DNA of 64,000 bases from Planctomycetota bacterium (GCA_963204915.1 CAUJHS010000076.1:186001-250000); one strand, 5' to 3'. Positions 23,839 to 32,454 are shown, counted from the first letter of the stretch. Numbers and translations are program-made. Notes: generated from the letters alone by a model not told the origin.

Positions 23839-24512
23839 GCTTCCCCCTTCCAGCCAGTTAGTTCAAGAAAGCGGGCATACAAGGTGCGCCGCATGACGTA
23901 AGTGGTCGTTTGCGGAAGGCCGAGAATCTCCGCAATCTCGCGGTCCACGTAGCCTTCCTCGCGAAGCCGCATGATCTCGCGTTCTTCATGCGTCTCGCAG
24001 CACGCATCGAGCGTCCGGCGAAGCTCTTGCATCGGGCGCGGGTCGTAGCTGAAACGCTCGGCGGTTTCTTCTTCGCCGTCATCGAAGATCGTTTCGGACT
24101 TCACCAACCCCTGAATCTCGACGCCCTGCTGCTTCTTGCGGTTCTTGGTGCGTGTTGGGACTCGCACATCCTGCGCTTGTTCAAGGGCCGCTCCAACGGA
24201 CCGCTTGATCGAACGGGCCATGAACGTCGTGGGGTTCGCGTCCTCAACCTCACCGCCGCTGGCGATCTTGTTCACCGCTTCGACCAGCCCGATCATGCCG
24301 TAGCCGATCAGGTCGTCTTGCATCCATTGCAAGTGCGGAAGGAAGATCAGAAACCGATCAACCTCGGTCATAATCAGGCCGATGTTGCTCTGGATCATCT
24401 GCTCCCTCGCGTTTGGATTCCCGGCGACGACGAGCGGATAAAGCTCGTCGTTTGACTTGCGAGTAGCAGGCTCAGTCCACAACCGAATGAAATCGGTGTT
24501 TCGTCGTGTCAT
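23835..24512 (-). CDS. phage-encoded sigma-70 family sigma factor
   Basis: A 225-residue sigma factor. Region 2 is visible near residues 35-115 (NIGLIMTEVDRFL; DDLIGYGMIGLVEAVNKIASG; FMARSIKRSVGAALEQ), and region 4 near 165-218 has the helix-turn-helix EEGYVDREIAEILGLPQTTTYVMRRTLY. A short acidic linker joins them, with no region 3 evident. It would redirect host RNA polymerase to phage promoters; the 20-bp element repeated around 34504 and 34781 is an obvious candidate target. ATGA overlaps link it to both neighbours. Confidence 0.85.
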   Translation of the reverse strand: MTRRNTDFIRLWTEPATRKSNDELYPLVVAGNPNAREQMIQSNIGLIMTEVDRFLIFLPHLQWMQDDLIGYGMIGLVEAVNKIASGGEVEDANPTTFMARSIKRSVGAALEQAQDVRVPTRTKNRKKQQGVEIQGLVKSETIFDDGEEETAERFSYDPRPMQELRRTLDACCETHEEREIMRLREEGYVDREIAEILGLPQTTTYVMRRTLYARFLELTGWKGEA

Positions 24513-25003
24513 TTACGTCGCTCCATTCGCCAAAGACGAACTGTTATCAGGCCGCGTAGCTCGCAGGCTTCGCGTGTGTAATCGAATTCACTGCCGTCCG
24601 GGTCGTAGATGCGGCCCTTCTCGAACGCGACGGCGTGGCCGCAACGGCGACCCTGGCACTCGATGACGCCCCGGCCCTCTTGCAGATGGCGAGCAAACCG
24701 GCCCCAGTTGCCCGTTACGCCTGGAAACAGGACGATGCGAGGTTCCTGCCGAACGTCGCTCGTCGTGATCGCAGTCGGGAACAACTCAATCGGGGTCGTC
24801 GCATAGCCGAGACTCCAAGCGACATCAATCGCTTCTTGGAAGTGGATGCCTGCCCTGGCCATCGGGTCGGGCAGTTGCGGGTAAATGATCTTGCTGCCGT
24901 CGTGGCCGACCAGTGAGAAGAACTCACGAGTCGGGATGTCCAACGCCATTGCGAACGATGTCGCTAGGCAAGACCATTGGTTGGGCTTGACTTGTAACTT
25001 CAC
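24509..25003 (-). CDS. papain/C39-like cysteine peptidase-fold protein
   Basis: A 164-residue protein with the layout of a papain-like peptidase of the C39 type: KPNQWSCLATSFAMAL gives a Cys12 at the start of a helix with a preceding Gln9, and RRCGHAVAFEKGRIYDPDGS gives His123 and a downstream Asp. The Gln-Cys-His-Asp set is complete. It has no signal peptide or ABC transporter, so it is not a bacteriocin maturation enzyme; it may cleave a host or phage protein. Activity is inferred from motif order only. Confidence 0.6.
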   Translation of the reverse strand: MKLQVKPNQWSCLATSFAMALDIPTREFFSLVGHDGSKIIYPQLPDPMARAGIHFQEAIDVAWSLGYATTPIELFPTAITTSDVRQEPRIVLFPGVTGNWGRFARHLQEGRGVIECQGRRCGHAVAFEKGRIYDPDGSEFDYTREACELRGLITVRLWRMERRK

Positions 25004-25057
25004 TAGATGGGAGCGCGCACTCTCAGCGCAGACTTCTCAGGGATGCGTGAAAGAGAG

Positions 25058-25183
25058 CTACCAGATACGCATGGGATTAAAGACCCATGCGCCAAAGAGC
25101 ATCCCGGCAGTCAGACCGATGATCGCCTGCGTGAGTTGCGGTCCGTTGAAAATCGCGTCAAGAATTGCCGTCAGAATTTCCAC
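25058..25183 (-). CDS. small membrane protein (about 41 residues)
   Basis: From GTG 25183 the frame encodes VEILTAILDAIFNGPQL followed by a hydrophobic helix (QAIIGLTAGMLFGAWVF). A longer version from 25267 would overlap the nuclease gene completely and is less likely. The start lies inside the 3' end of the VRR-NUC gene. Unknown function. Confidence 0.4.
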   Translation of the reverse strand: MEILTAILDAIFNGPQLTQAIIGLTAGMLFGAWVFNPMRIW

Positions 25184-25565
25184 GTCGTAACTCGTCAAGA
25201 AGTGCGTCGATGTCGGGTAACTCGCCCCAGGACTCTTTCCAGTAGTCTCGCCAATTCGGCGGACCAAAGAGCTTGTCGTACTCTTCCTGAGTTGCGGCGA
25301 CCAGAATCCAAATCCCGATGCCGTGCTGCTCCCAAATCGGCCACTTGAGCTTCTGCGCCTTGGTGAACGAGTATTTACCCTTCACCTTGACATCTACCCA
25401 ACGCTGGCCCCATCTAGGATGGGCTAGTAGCAAGTCGGGGAAGCCAGTTTGGTAAGCGTTTCCGTGTGTAATTTCAACAAGCCAGCCGCGAGGAACTAGG
25501 TACTCTACCAAGGCATCGCGAATTTTCGTCTCTGGTCTGTTATAGTTACCCTTTAGATTGCCCAA
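25158..25565 (-). CDS. VRR-NUC domain nuclease
   Basis: A 135-residue small PD-(D/E)xK-type nuclease of the VRR-NUC group: ETKIRDALVEYLVPRGWLV at the front, GFPDLLLAHP with the catalytic Asp near residue 45, and RWVDVKVKGKYSFTKAQ supplying D-x-K near residue 58. Such stand-alone phage nucleases act on branched or flap DNA in replication or recombination. It precedes the DNA polymerase gene's 3' end by 38 bases, fitting a replication role. Confidence 0.75.
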   Translation of the reverse strand: MGNLKGNYNRPETKIRDALVEYLVPRGWLVEITHGNAYQTGFPDLLLAHPRWGQRWVDVKVKGKYSFTKAQKLKWPIWEQHGIGIWILVAATQEEYDKLFGPPNWRDYWKESWGELPDIDALLDELRRGNSDGNS

Positions 25566-25603
25566 CGGATGAAGCCTAGCATAAAGATTTTTGGGATTGT
25601 GGG

Positions 25604-28075
25604 TTATGCGGCTTTTGACGATTGTATGAGAGGCGAACGTACTTTTACCTCGCCCTCAACGTCACCGCCCTTCTTACCCGCCCAGTTGGCCATCTTCTTA
25701 AACCAAGTCATGCCAATCAGCGGGACTTTGTCGCGGTAGCTTTCTACTACCTCGCGAATTACGTCGGCTACCTTGTCGGTCATGCAAGGTAAGTTAGGGC
25801 ACATGATTTCATCGTGGATGTTCGTAGGCATGACGAGCAACTCGCTCACGCCCGCTGGCTGCAAGTCCCAAATGCGACGCTGCGCCCGCTTGGTGATCTG
25901 AGCACCCGGCGACTGAATCTCATGGTTGGCCGCTGCACGCACGTTGGCCGCGAGCAACGCGAACGCCGCTCCGTACAGGGCCGACATGACCGCCCCTGCC
26001 GCCGTCTGAATGCGGTCGCGGCGAACCACCTTGATCTTGCTTTCGCGCCAATGCTTCGGCGGCTGGTTGGCCAGTTCGTACAGCGACTTCGCAATCTGGT
26101 TCTCAAGCGTGAAGTAACGCCGGAAGCCAAGGAAGCTCTCGACGTAGTCGTGCGGCTCGTGCCAGACGACATGCCCGTTGGGCATCTGTCGCATCGAGGC
26201 GAACATATCAACAACTCGCTGGCGGGCCTGCGGGATGCCGGGGAACCGTTTGAAGAACCCCGCCTCGGCGGCCTGTGCGACTTCCTTCGGGATACCGAAG
26301 TTCTTGACCAACGTGTTCCAGTCGCCGCCGTAGATCATCCCGAAGACGCCAGACTTGCCGCGAACGTACATATCGAGGCACTTGTTGCCGTCCTTGTCCT
26401 TACCGCCGTCCGATTGAAGGACTTGCTCGTAAGTCACGCCGGGGTACATTTCCATCGCGAAGTAGGCGTGGATTTTTTGCCCGGAGCAAAGAATCTGGCG
26501 AATGCCGGGGTCGTTGTAGACCGCATCGGCCAGCGTCACTTCAAAGCTGTCGAAGTCGCCGCCCGACAAGATGTATTCGCCTTCGGCCAGCGGGAACATA
26601 CAGCGGACATCTTTGTCGTGCTTGATCCCCTGCGCGTTCAGCCCATCGCCGCCCGACATACGCGAGGAAAGGGTGCCGATGATGTTGAACGACGGGTGGA
26701 ACCGACCGGCCTTGAGCAGCTTCGTGTAAAGCTCGACTTCCTTGGCCGCTTCCTTGATCCTCAGAATCTCAGCGGCTCGCTTCGATGCTGGATGCAAACC
26801 CGGCTTTAACTCACCGGTGCCCTCGCAGCGAACGCAGCCCAGGCCCATGCACTTCGCGCAGATTTCGTTGTGGTCGATGGACCACGCCTGGAATCCCTCA
26901 GTCCCGGTGTCGTCCGGTTCTTCTTCGACTTCCCAGTTCGTGATCGACTGTAAGTTGGCCTTCTTGGTGCTTTGTTCGAGGATGGCCAACTCGGTCGGGC
27001 ACATGCACTCGCCGATGTACGCTCGGACTTCGGCTGGCTTGTTGATGTTCACCGGCGAAGCGGCGATCACCGCCTCGGCCTTGGCTAGCAACTGTTGGAT
27101 GCCCTCGACATCAATCTTCATCCCACGCCAGCGGATCAGCGGGATCGCGCAGGCCAACACCGAATCATCGTCGCCCGGTTCCGGGTTGCCGAAGTGGTTG
27201 TCGAGCGCCCGCGTGTAGACGATGTCGTCCGTGGCGTACTCGCGAGCGTTGGCGTTGGTCGCCCAGTGCTCGATGTGGTGCTTAATCAGGGCGGGCCAAG
27301 CGTAGCCCGCGATGGTCTTGTTGCCCTTCTTGTCCGTCTTATAAACGGCCCAATCGTCTTCCGGCGAACTGACCGCCAGCGCGTAAGGTGCGTAGCCGAT
27401 CTCTTTTGGGAAGAGCGAGCGGTCGATCTCCACGTCCTTAAAGTGGAACTTCGGCTCGTAACCCAAGGCGTGCTCGGCCAGGAACTTCAAGCCGCCAGCC
27501 GGGTTGAACTTGAGCACCACGTCCTTGAAGTGCTGGTCGATCTCGCCGTCCCGCTTCTTGATGTCGTAGACTTTCCACTTCGGCGCTTCCTTGTCCTTCG
27601 ACCGGGCGAAGTAGATGCCGTCAAGCTGAATGCGGCGTTCCAGTTCTTCGGCCAGGGCGTAAGCGAGAGCCGTGGGCACACGACGGATGCGAATATCCTC
27701 ACGGGCCATGAGTGACTGATACGGACCCTTCCGCGAGTAGAGCATCAGGTCGAGCGCGTTCACCGGCTTGAGGACATGCTGAGACATGCCCTTCGGCTCA
27801 AGCATCGCGATCTCTTCGATGTGCTCTTCGGGAATCCAATCAGGCGGGAGCAGCGACCAGATCGTGAAAATCTTGTTGCAGTGGAACCAGTCGAACACGA
27901 GATTGAAGCCCACCACCGTACCGGAGGCGAGCTTCTTCAATAGCTCCAACGTCTTCCAAACCGGTTCCTTCCAAACGTCGTAAAGGTGAATCGGCCCGTC
28001 GTCTTCCGCCCATTGCAGAAGAACCATCATCGAGTGCAGGCCGCACGTTTCAGAGTCGATGTAGAATACGCTCAT
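25604..28075 (-). CDS. family A DNA polymerase with 3'-5' exonuclease domain
   Basis: An 823-residue replicative polymerase. The exonuclease domain shows FYIDSETCG, GFNLVFDWFH and ATDDIVYT, a complete DEDDy-like set. The polymerase domain has motif A GDFDSFEVTLA (about residue 500), motif B KSGVFGMIYGG (about 575) and motif C NIHDEIM (about 755). Unusually, residues about 405-425 hold a DnaJ-like zinc knuckle CAKCMGLGCVRCEGTG between exonuclease and palm. ATG 28075 directly precedes the first catalytic strand; an ATG 21 bases upstream is possible. No 5'-3' exonuclease domain is attached. Confidence 0.93.
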   Translation of the reverse strand: MSVFYIDSETCGLHSMMVLLQWAEDDGPIHLYDVWKEPVWKTLELLKKLASGTVVGFNLVFDWFHCNKIFTIWSLLPPDWIPEEHIEEIAMLEPKGMSQHVLKPVNALDLMLYSRKGPYQSLMAREDIRIRRVPTALAYALAEELERRIQLDGIYFARSKDKEAPKWKVYDIKKRDGEIDQHFKDVVLKFNPAGGLKFLAEHALGYEPKFHFKDVEIDRSLFPKEIGYAPYALAVSSPEDDWAVYKTDKKGNKTIAGYAWPALIKHHIEHWATNANAREYATDDIVYTRALDNHFGNPEPGDDDSVLACAIPLIRWRGMKIDVEGIQQLLAKAEAVIAASPVNINKPAEVRAYIGECMCPTELAILEQSTKKANLQSITNWEVEEEPDDTGTEGFQAWSIDHNEICAKCMGLGCVRCEGTGELKPGLHPASKRAAEILRIKEAAKEVELYTKLLKAGRFHPSFNIIGTLSSRMSGGDGLNAQGIKHDKDVRCMFPLAEGEYILSGGDFDSFEVTLADAVYNDPGIRQILCSGQKIHAYFAMEMYPGVTYEQVLQSDGGKDKDGNKCLDMYVRGKSGVFGMIYGGDWNTLVKNFGIPKEVAQAAEAGFFKRFPGIPQARQRVVDMFASMRQMPNGHVVWHEPHDYVESFLGFRRYFTLENQIAKSLYELANQPPKHWRESKIKVVRRDRIQTAAGAVMSALYGAAFALLAANVRAAANHEIQSPGAQITKRAQRRIWDLQPAGVSELLVMPTNIHDEIMCPNLPCMTDKVADVIREVVESYRDKVPLIGMTWFKKMANWAGKKGGDVEGEVKVRSPLIQSSKAA

Positions 28076-28117
28076 GCTCAAAATGAAAAGAGCCACCGGG
28101 TTAGCGGTGGCGATGAT

Positions 28118-28840
28118 TTAGGCGTTGGGGCGATTCCAGGCGTCGAACGCCTTGAACACTCGCTCGTAGTATTTGCCGAACTGAGACGCGAGAAGCGCGT
28201 CGCGGCCAGCGATGACAACTTGACCCTCGCTGCTGGACCGACAGCGGCCCGTCCATGAGGGACAGATGAAGGTTGTCACGTCATGCGGGCCGACCGGCGA
28301 CGAATAAAGCGGGATCAGTTCTTCGGCGTGAAGACCAGCCTCTTCGTAAAGCTCCCTCGCCGCAGCGTCGGCCAGCGATTCGCCCTTCTCGACCTTGCCG
28401 CCAGGAAGGGTCACTCCACGTCCCTTGGCGCAGACAATCGCGTACATCCCTAACCCCATAGTGTCTCGTGGGACCAAGACGGTCGCGGCCTGCTTCCGCT
28501 CAGCCGGTACGATCTCGACTTCCTCAGCGATGTCGCTGCCCAGGTACACGTCGAAGGACGAAGGAATGTGCATCTTCATGCCTTCGATGCCTTTGATGGC
28601 AAAGACAGGACCGTCATCCCCGGCCCGATAGAGGATGGCGCGCCAGTAGATGCCGGGATGCGGTGCGGGCGTCGTCACGACTGGTGGCTCGTCCTCCAAC
28701 ACCGTGTCAACTTCGTCGTCGAGTTCGGTGGTTTCGTCGGTGAGCGATGCGAACAATCGGGCCAGCGGGACTTTCGCCGTCGCAGACAGGTAGCCGAGAA
28801 TCGCGTTCGTTTCCGGGTCGCGTAGAATGTTGAATTGCAT
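28118..28840 (-). CDS. Nudix hydrolase-domain protein
   Basis: A 240-residue protein whose second half carries a textbook Nudix box, GGKVEKGES then ARELYEEAGL (about residues 146-168), for Mg-dependent hydrolysis of nucleoside diphosphate derivatives. The first 110 residues are an unrecognised domain with an acidic linker (ELDDEVDTVLEDEPP). After the box it has HDVTTFICPSWTG, as in RppH- or MutT-like folds. It may remove oxidised or non-phage dNTPs or decap RNA. It lies between the polymerase and a small protein gene with near-zero spacing. Confidence 0.85.
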   Translation of the reverse strand: MQFNILRDPETNAILGYLSATAKVPLARLFASLTDETTELDDEVDTVLEDEPPVVTTPAPHPGIYWRAILYRAGDDGPVFAIKGIEGMKMHIPSSFDVYLGSDIAEEVEIVPAERKQAATVLVPRDTMGLGMYAIVCAKGRGVTLPGGKVEKGESLADAAARELYEEAGLHAEELIPLYSSPVGPHDVTTFICPSWTGRCRSSSEGQVVIAGRDALLASQFGKYYERVFKAFDAWNRPNA

Positions 28841-28848
28841 CGTGTTCC

Positions 28849-29205
28849 TTATTGGATTGCCGCGTACTTCCAGCCATTGCCTTCAACCAGCACAGATTTG
28901 ACCGGCTCGCTGATGAACTCGTGGCCGTTTTCCAGCCGCATGACCATCTTCTCGCCTTTGAGAATCCAGTCGGACAAAGCCAGGATGCCGGTGACTCGCC
29001 GCGATTCGATGTAATGAGCGAATTGTGCGGCTCGTCCCCTTAACACCGGTTGTGTGGACCATGCCAACAACAGCCGCTCTTCCGGGCGGACGACCGTGAT
29101 CTCGTAGAGCGACTCGCCCGCCTCGACCAGTAGCTTTGTGCCGCTTTTGAGCAATGGGATGGACAGACCATCATTCCCGTTCTCTTCTTCAATCTGCTGG
29201 TGCAT
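28849..29205 (-). CDS. conserved hypothetical phage protein
   Basis: A 118-residue beta-rich protein (LLKSGTKLLVEAGESLYEITVV; KMVMRLENGHEFISEPVKSVLVEGNGWKY). No family name is recognised. It starts within the last 17 bases of the ParB gene and ends 9 bases before the Nudix start. Function unknown. Confidence 0.55.
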   Translation of the reverse strand: MHQQIEEENGNDGLSIPLLKSGTKLLVEAGESLYEITVVRPEERLLLAWSTQPVLRGRAAQFAHYIESRRVTGILALSDWILKGEKMVMRLENGHEFISEPVKSVLVEGNGWKYAAIQ

Positions 29206-30013
29206 TAGTTACACCTCTCAACTGCTTTTGGACTTCGAGTTGTTCCAAAACGTCCTGCCAAAGTTCCTCGTCCGTGATCTCGCCTATCGCCCAAACCAAC
29301 GCTCGCGGGCCTAGTCCCTCCACGCCTGCGTTGAGCATCTTGGCGACCATGCGCCGAACTTCGCTCTTGACCTTTCGCCGCTTGAAGCAGTCTTGGTACT
29401 TGGGGTCGAGGTACTTGATGGACTTCCGGCGACCGCGAGTCTTGATCTTGGCGATCTCAGCGGCGGCCTTGCGTTGATCCTCGGCGCTCGACAGCCGCCA
29501 GATCGTGTTGATGTTGGTCGTGGTGAGAAGGCCCGCAGCGGCTTTCAGTTGCACGTCTTCGGGCAGGTCCAACAGTTTCAGGCGGGTGTGGACCCATCGC
29601 GTATCCCGCTTGATCTCCCCGGCGATCTGCCTGAGCGGCGTTCGCCTCCCGAAGCAGTTGGCCAACGCCTTTGCTTCCTCAAGGATGTTCAAGTCCTTGC
29701 GTTCGAGGTTCTCGGTAAAGTTGAGAACCTTCGCCTGCTTCTCGGTCAGATCGGCCCGGACCGTGGCGGGTATCTCTTTCCATTTCAGGAACGTGGTACA
29801 CGCTTTGAAGCGTCGATGTCCCGCGATCAGGCGGAACGGCTTGGTCGTGTAAGGCTGAACGACAACGGGGAACTGCAAGCCGTTCTGCTCAATCGAGTCG
29901 GCCAAGTCTTTGACCGACTGCGGGGTGAACTGGCCCCGGCAGTTGAAATCAGCGTCGTACAGGATGTCGTCTACCGGGATCGGGTAAACGTCATACTGCT
30001 CAAGCCTCTTCAT
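29189..30013 (-). CDS. ParB/Spo0J N-terminal domain protein 1
   Basis: A 274-residue protein with a ParB-type CTP-binding/nuclease-like domain: an N-terminal YPIPVDDILY strand, GHRRFKACTTFL near residue 65, TENLERKDLNILEEAKAL near 97-114, then a helix-turn-helix region (PLRQIAGEIKRDTRWVHTRLKLL). In phages such proteins act in partition, transcription control or as endonucleases. No ParA ATPase or parS array was seen. The C-terminus is Arg/Lys-rich and then acidic. It is one of two ParB-type genes in this operon. Confidence 0.82.
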   Translation of the reverse strand: MKRLEQYDVYPIPVDDILYDADFNCRGQFTPQSVKDLADSIEQNGLQFPVVVQPYTTKPFRLIAGHRRFKACTTFLKWKEIPATVRADLTEKQAKVLNFTENLERKDLNILEEAKALANCFGRRTPLRQIAGEIKRDTRWVHTRLKLLDLPEDVQLKAAAGLLTTTNINTIWRLSSAEDQRKAAAEIAKIKTRGRRKSIKYLDPKYQDCFKRRKVKSEVRRMVAKMLNAGVEGLGPRALVWAIGEITDEELWQDVLEQLEVQKQLRGVTNAPAD

Positions 30014-30245
30014 TGCGATACCAAAAGCCGTCGTCGGGGTCTTGATAGACGCCTAAGTCGCATAGCCCTCTGCGCACGAAGGGCAGGTCGTCATCGTCAA
30101 GGTCAACGCCGATCTCACGCAGACCGATTTCAAGGTCGTCGTCGGTGTCGAGCAGTGTTTCGATCAGTTCAGGGACGAAGGGGTCGCACGTTTCAACGAA
30201 CGCTTTGTAGGCTTTTCGTCGGCGATGGGTGGGTCCGTAAGTCAT
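30000..30245 (-). CDS. hypothetical acidic 81-residue protein
   Basis: A basic N-terminus (THRRRKAYKAF) is followed by a strongly acidic stretch (LLDTDDDLEIGLREIGVDLDDDDLPF). It has no recognised family. Acidic small phage proteins can mimic DNA or bind host polymerase, but nothing here proves that. It overlaps the ParB start by 14 bases. Confidence 0.5.
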   Translation of the reverse strand: MTYGPTHRRRKAYKAFVETCDPFVPELIETLLDTDDDLEIGLREIGVDLDDDDLPFVRRGLCDLGVYQDPDDGFWYRNEEA

Positions 30246-30307
30246 GGTGCAAATCCAGAAAAGAAGGGGTTGTTTGCCCGGTTCGCCCCACCGGGGTTCA
30301 AGTTGAA

Positions 30308-30583
30308 CTAGGCGGTTGCCCCCGCCGTCGCGGTCTCGGTCACGGCCTGCTTCGGCACACGGACGCCGCGAACGCCGGTCTTGGCGTTCTGCGTCGTCTC
30401 GACGTTCACGCCGGTCTTGCGGACCTTGGTGATTGCTTGTTTCAAGCTGTTATCGCTCACGCTGCGGCCCGTCAGACGGCCCACGCGCTCGCGCAGCTTG
30501 TCGCGGGTGTAGGACCGGCCCGGCTGCAACAACTGCTGTAACGCCTGCACTTGGTTCAACGTCTGCTTGGTGGCTTTCGCCAT
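30308..30583 (-). CDS. small basic, probably DNA-binding protein
   Basis: A 91-residue Lys/Arg/Gln-rich protein with a helical winged-helix-like start (TLNQVQALQQLLQPGRSYTRDKLRERVGR), a Ser-rich turn and a Thr/Ala-rich tail. The helix pattern LTGRSVSDNSLKQAITKVRK resembles DNA-recognition helices. No family is certain. It stands with gaps of about 60 bases on both sides, unlike the rest of this block, and may be expressed at higher level. Confidence 0.5.
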   Translation of the reverse strand: MAKATKQTLNQVQALQQLLQPGRSYTRDKLRERVGRLTGRSVSDNSLKQAITKVRKTGVNVETTQNAKTGVRGVRVPKQAVTETATAGATA

Positions 30584-30640
30584 AACGAAACTCTCTCGGA
30601 GAAAGGAATGGAAATGCGAGCAACGCCGCTCGCGGGAACC

Positions 30641-30910
30641 TTAGTCGTAGTGACGCTTCGGCAGGTTGCCGTTCGTCCGGTCGCACCACTCAGCCGCAGC
30701 GGCGCAGAGCGTGGCGACCTTCACCAGCGCGGTTCGGAACGTCTCGGCGTTCCAGGGCATCGTGACCGCCTTGCCGAGATAACCGGCGATGTAGGAGACC
30801 CAGTCGTTGGCCGTGTTCTTCTTGTCGAACTCGTCGCCCCACTTCGACTGCTGGTACTGACGTTCCAGGCGAACGTCGGAGATGAAGTTGTCGAGGTACT
30901 GGTTGGTCAT
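30641..30910 (-). CDS. MazG-related small phage protein
   Basis: An 89-residue protein with a conserved phage pattern: VRLERQYQQSKWGDEFDKKNTANDWVSYIAGYLGKAV and a C-terminal ALVKVATLCAAAAEWCDR. Proteins with this N-DW-x-x-Y-x-x-Y/L-G-KA layout are distant all-alpha NTP pyrophosphohydrolase (MazG-like) relatives, but the metal ligands are not clear here. Its ATG overlaps the helicase stop (ATGA). I am only moderately sure of the family. Confidence 0.55.
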   Translation of the reverse strand: MTNQYLDNFISDVRLERQYQQSKWGDEFDKKNTANDWVSYIAGYLGKAVTMPWNAETFRTALVKVATLCAAAAEWCDRTNGNLPKRHYD

Positions 30911-32454
30911 GGTTTCACTTGGGTTAGACGGAAATCTTGTAACGCTTTGGTCCCTTCTTCTCGTCCTCGGACCGGAGATGCACGTTCATGCTCTTCGTTC
31001 TCTTCGAGCAACTCTTTGAGCGCGTCTTCCTTCGGGCAGGGGACTTCCCTGGCGACGCGGACCATCTTGGGAACCTCTTTGGTTCCCTCGCAGCGAGGGC
31101 AAATGACGTTGTGCTTCTCAAGCCAAGCCACAAGCTCAGGGTCGAGGAAGTCAATCGCGCCGTAGGTGCGATCTTCGTCGGACGGGTCGTACCACTCTTC
31201 GACTTCGCCGGTCGCGTTGCAGGTCGGGCATTTCGTCATCCCGTCCTTCTCTTCGCGGTACATGAAGCCGTCGCTCAGTTCACGCAGCAGCGTCGCGCCT
31301 TGCACGGCGGTCGGTGAAGCGGCGGCGATGGCTTGGGCCACACGCAGCGTGGCGGGTGACGGCGTACAGCGAACGACCCGGTACTGCTTGTCGGGCAGTT
31401 CGAGACAGTCCTTCTTGTGCTTGATGATGACCAGCCCTTTCAGGCGTTCATACATCAACGCCACTTCGTTGACGCTCGGCTTGTACTTGTGGAGTTGGGC
31501 GTCGGGTTCGTCGAGGTTGTATTCGTGCGGGCCTTCGTTCTCGTACAGGCCGCACACGTGGCACTTACGCTCGTCGTCACGCCACGACACAAGCTCTTTG
31601 TGAACGCCACCGGCACCGAACTCGCGGTCGGCCAGGAAGGCAAGGCGATGTTTGAACGCCCGCTCCGAACCTTCGCGGAGGAAGCCGGGCCAAGCGATCT
31701 CGGCCTGCGACCACCAATCGACCGGCGACTTCGGCGACGGTGTGCCCGACATGAGGATCACGTAGCCTTCGTAGCCGTGACGCTCACGAATCTTGTCGGC
31801 CAGGAATTGAGCGGCCTTGGTGCGATGCGAGCCGTCCGTCTTGAGCCGGCTGGACTCGTCGAACACGACGCCTTGCGGAAGCGGCTGGTCCTTGGTCCAC
31901 TCGTCCATCCGGCGAGTGAACGCTTCATACGTCAACAACTCGACGTTGACGCTTGGGTCCAGCTTCCACTTCTTGAACTCACGCTTGATGGCTTCGCACA
32001 CCTTCTTTGGTGCGACGAACCACCAGTTCTTGACGCCCGACATTTCCATAACGGAAATGGCGACGAGCGTTTTTCCGACGCCCATCTCTGCGGCCATGAT
32101 GCCGTAGTGATAGGTGAGGAAGTGGTCGCCCATCTCTCGCTGGTGGGCGCGGAGCGGACGAGTGTATTCGTGGTGCTTTACCTCTTGGTCGAACCACTCA
32201 TAGGGGTCTTCGCCGCAGAGGTATTGGATTTGAAAGCGATTGCGGAAGCAGTCTTCGACGGACCAGATTTTGCGGTTATCGTCTTCGATGTAGCCGTGCC
32301 ACCGCGAACCCTTCATCGCCTTGATCTCGTCCTTGAACTCGAACGGCGATACGAGGAACTCGATACGGCCCTTCGCGAAAGCCATCTTCACATCCTTGGC
32401 GATGCGGCGGCCTTTCGCGGTATGGGTGTACCACTTGGACTCAACGATCTTCAT
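30907..32454 (-). CDS. SNF2-type DNA helicase/translocase, C-terminal lobe missing
   Basis: A 515-residue SF2 protein. The first RecA-like lobe is complete: LRAHQREMGDHFL, Walker A AEMGVGKT (about residue 122), VVFDESSRLK as DEAH-like motif II (about 200) and ILMSGTPSPKS as motif III (about 235). Zinc-knuckle pairs follow (KCHVCG; KCPTCNATG; CPRCEGTKEV). At LKELLEENEEHER, where relatives continue into the second RecA lobe with motifs IV-VI, the frame ends 27 residues later. It is therefore either truncated or a single-lobe ATPase. The stop overlaps the next ATG. Confidence 0.8.
   Translation of the reverse strand: MKIVESKWYTHTAKGRRIAKDVKMAFAKGRIEFLVSPFEFKDEIKAMKGSRWHGYIEDDNRKIWSVEDCFRNRFQIQYLCGEDPYEWFDQEVKHHEYTRPLRAHQREMGDHFLTYHYGIMAAEMGVGKTLVAISVMEMSGVKNWWFVAPKKVCEAIKREFKKWKLDPSVNVELLTYEAFTRRMDEWTKDQPLPQGVVFDESSRLKTDGSHRTKAAQFLADKIRERHGYEGYVILMSGTPSPKSPVDWWSQAEIAWPGFLREGSERAFKHRLAFLADREFGAGGVHKELVSWRDDERKCHVCGLYENEGPHEYNLDEPDAQLHKYKPSVNEVALMYERLKGLVIIKHKKDCLELPDKQYRVVRCTPSPATLRVAQAIAAASPTAVQGATLLRELSDGFMYREEKDGMTKCPTCNATGEVEEWYDPSDEDRTYGAIDFLDPELVAWLEKHNVICPRCEGTKEVPKMVRVAREVPCPKEDALKELLEENEEHERASPVRGREEGTKALQDFRLTQVKP

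Noticed and set aside
29393-30541. Plus-strand open frame of 382 codons
   Set aside because: Spans the antisense of three unrelated minus-strand genes, which have overlaps and family motifs; composition is shadow-like.
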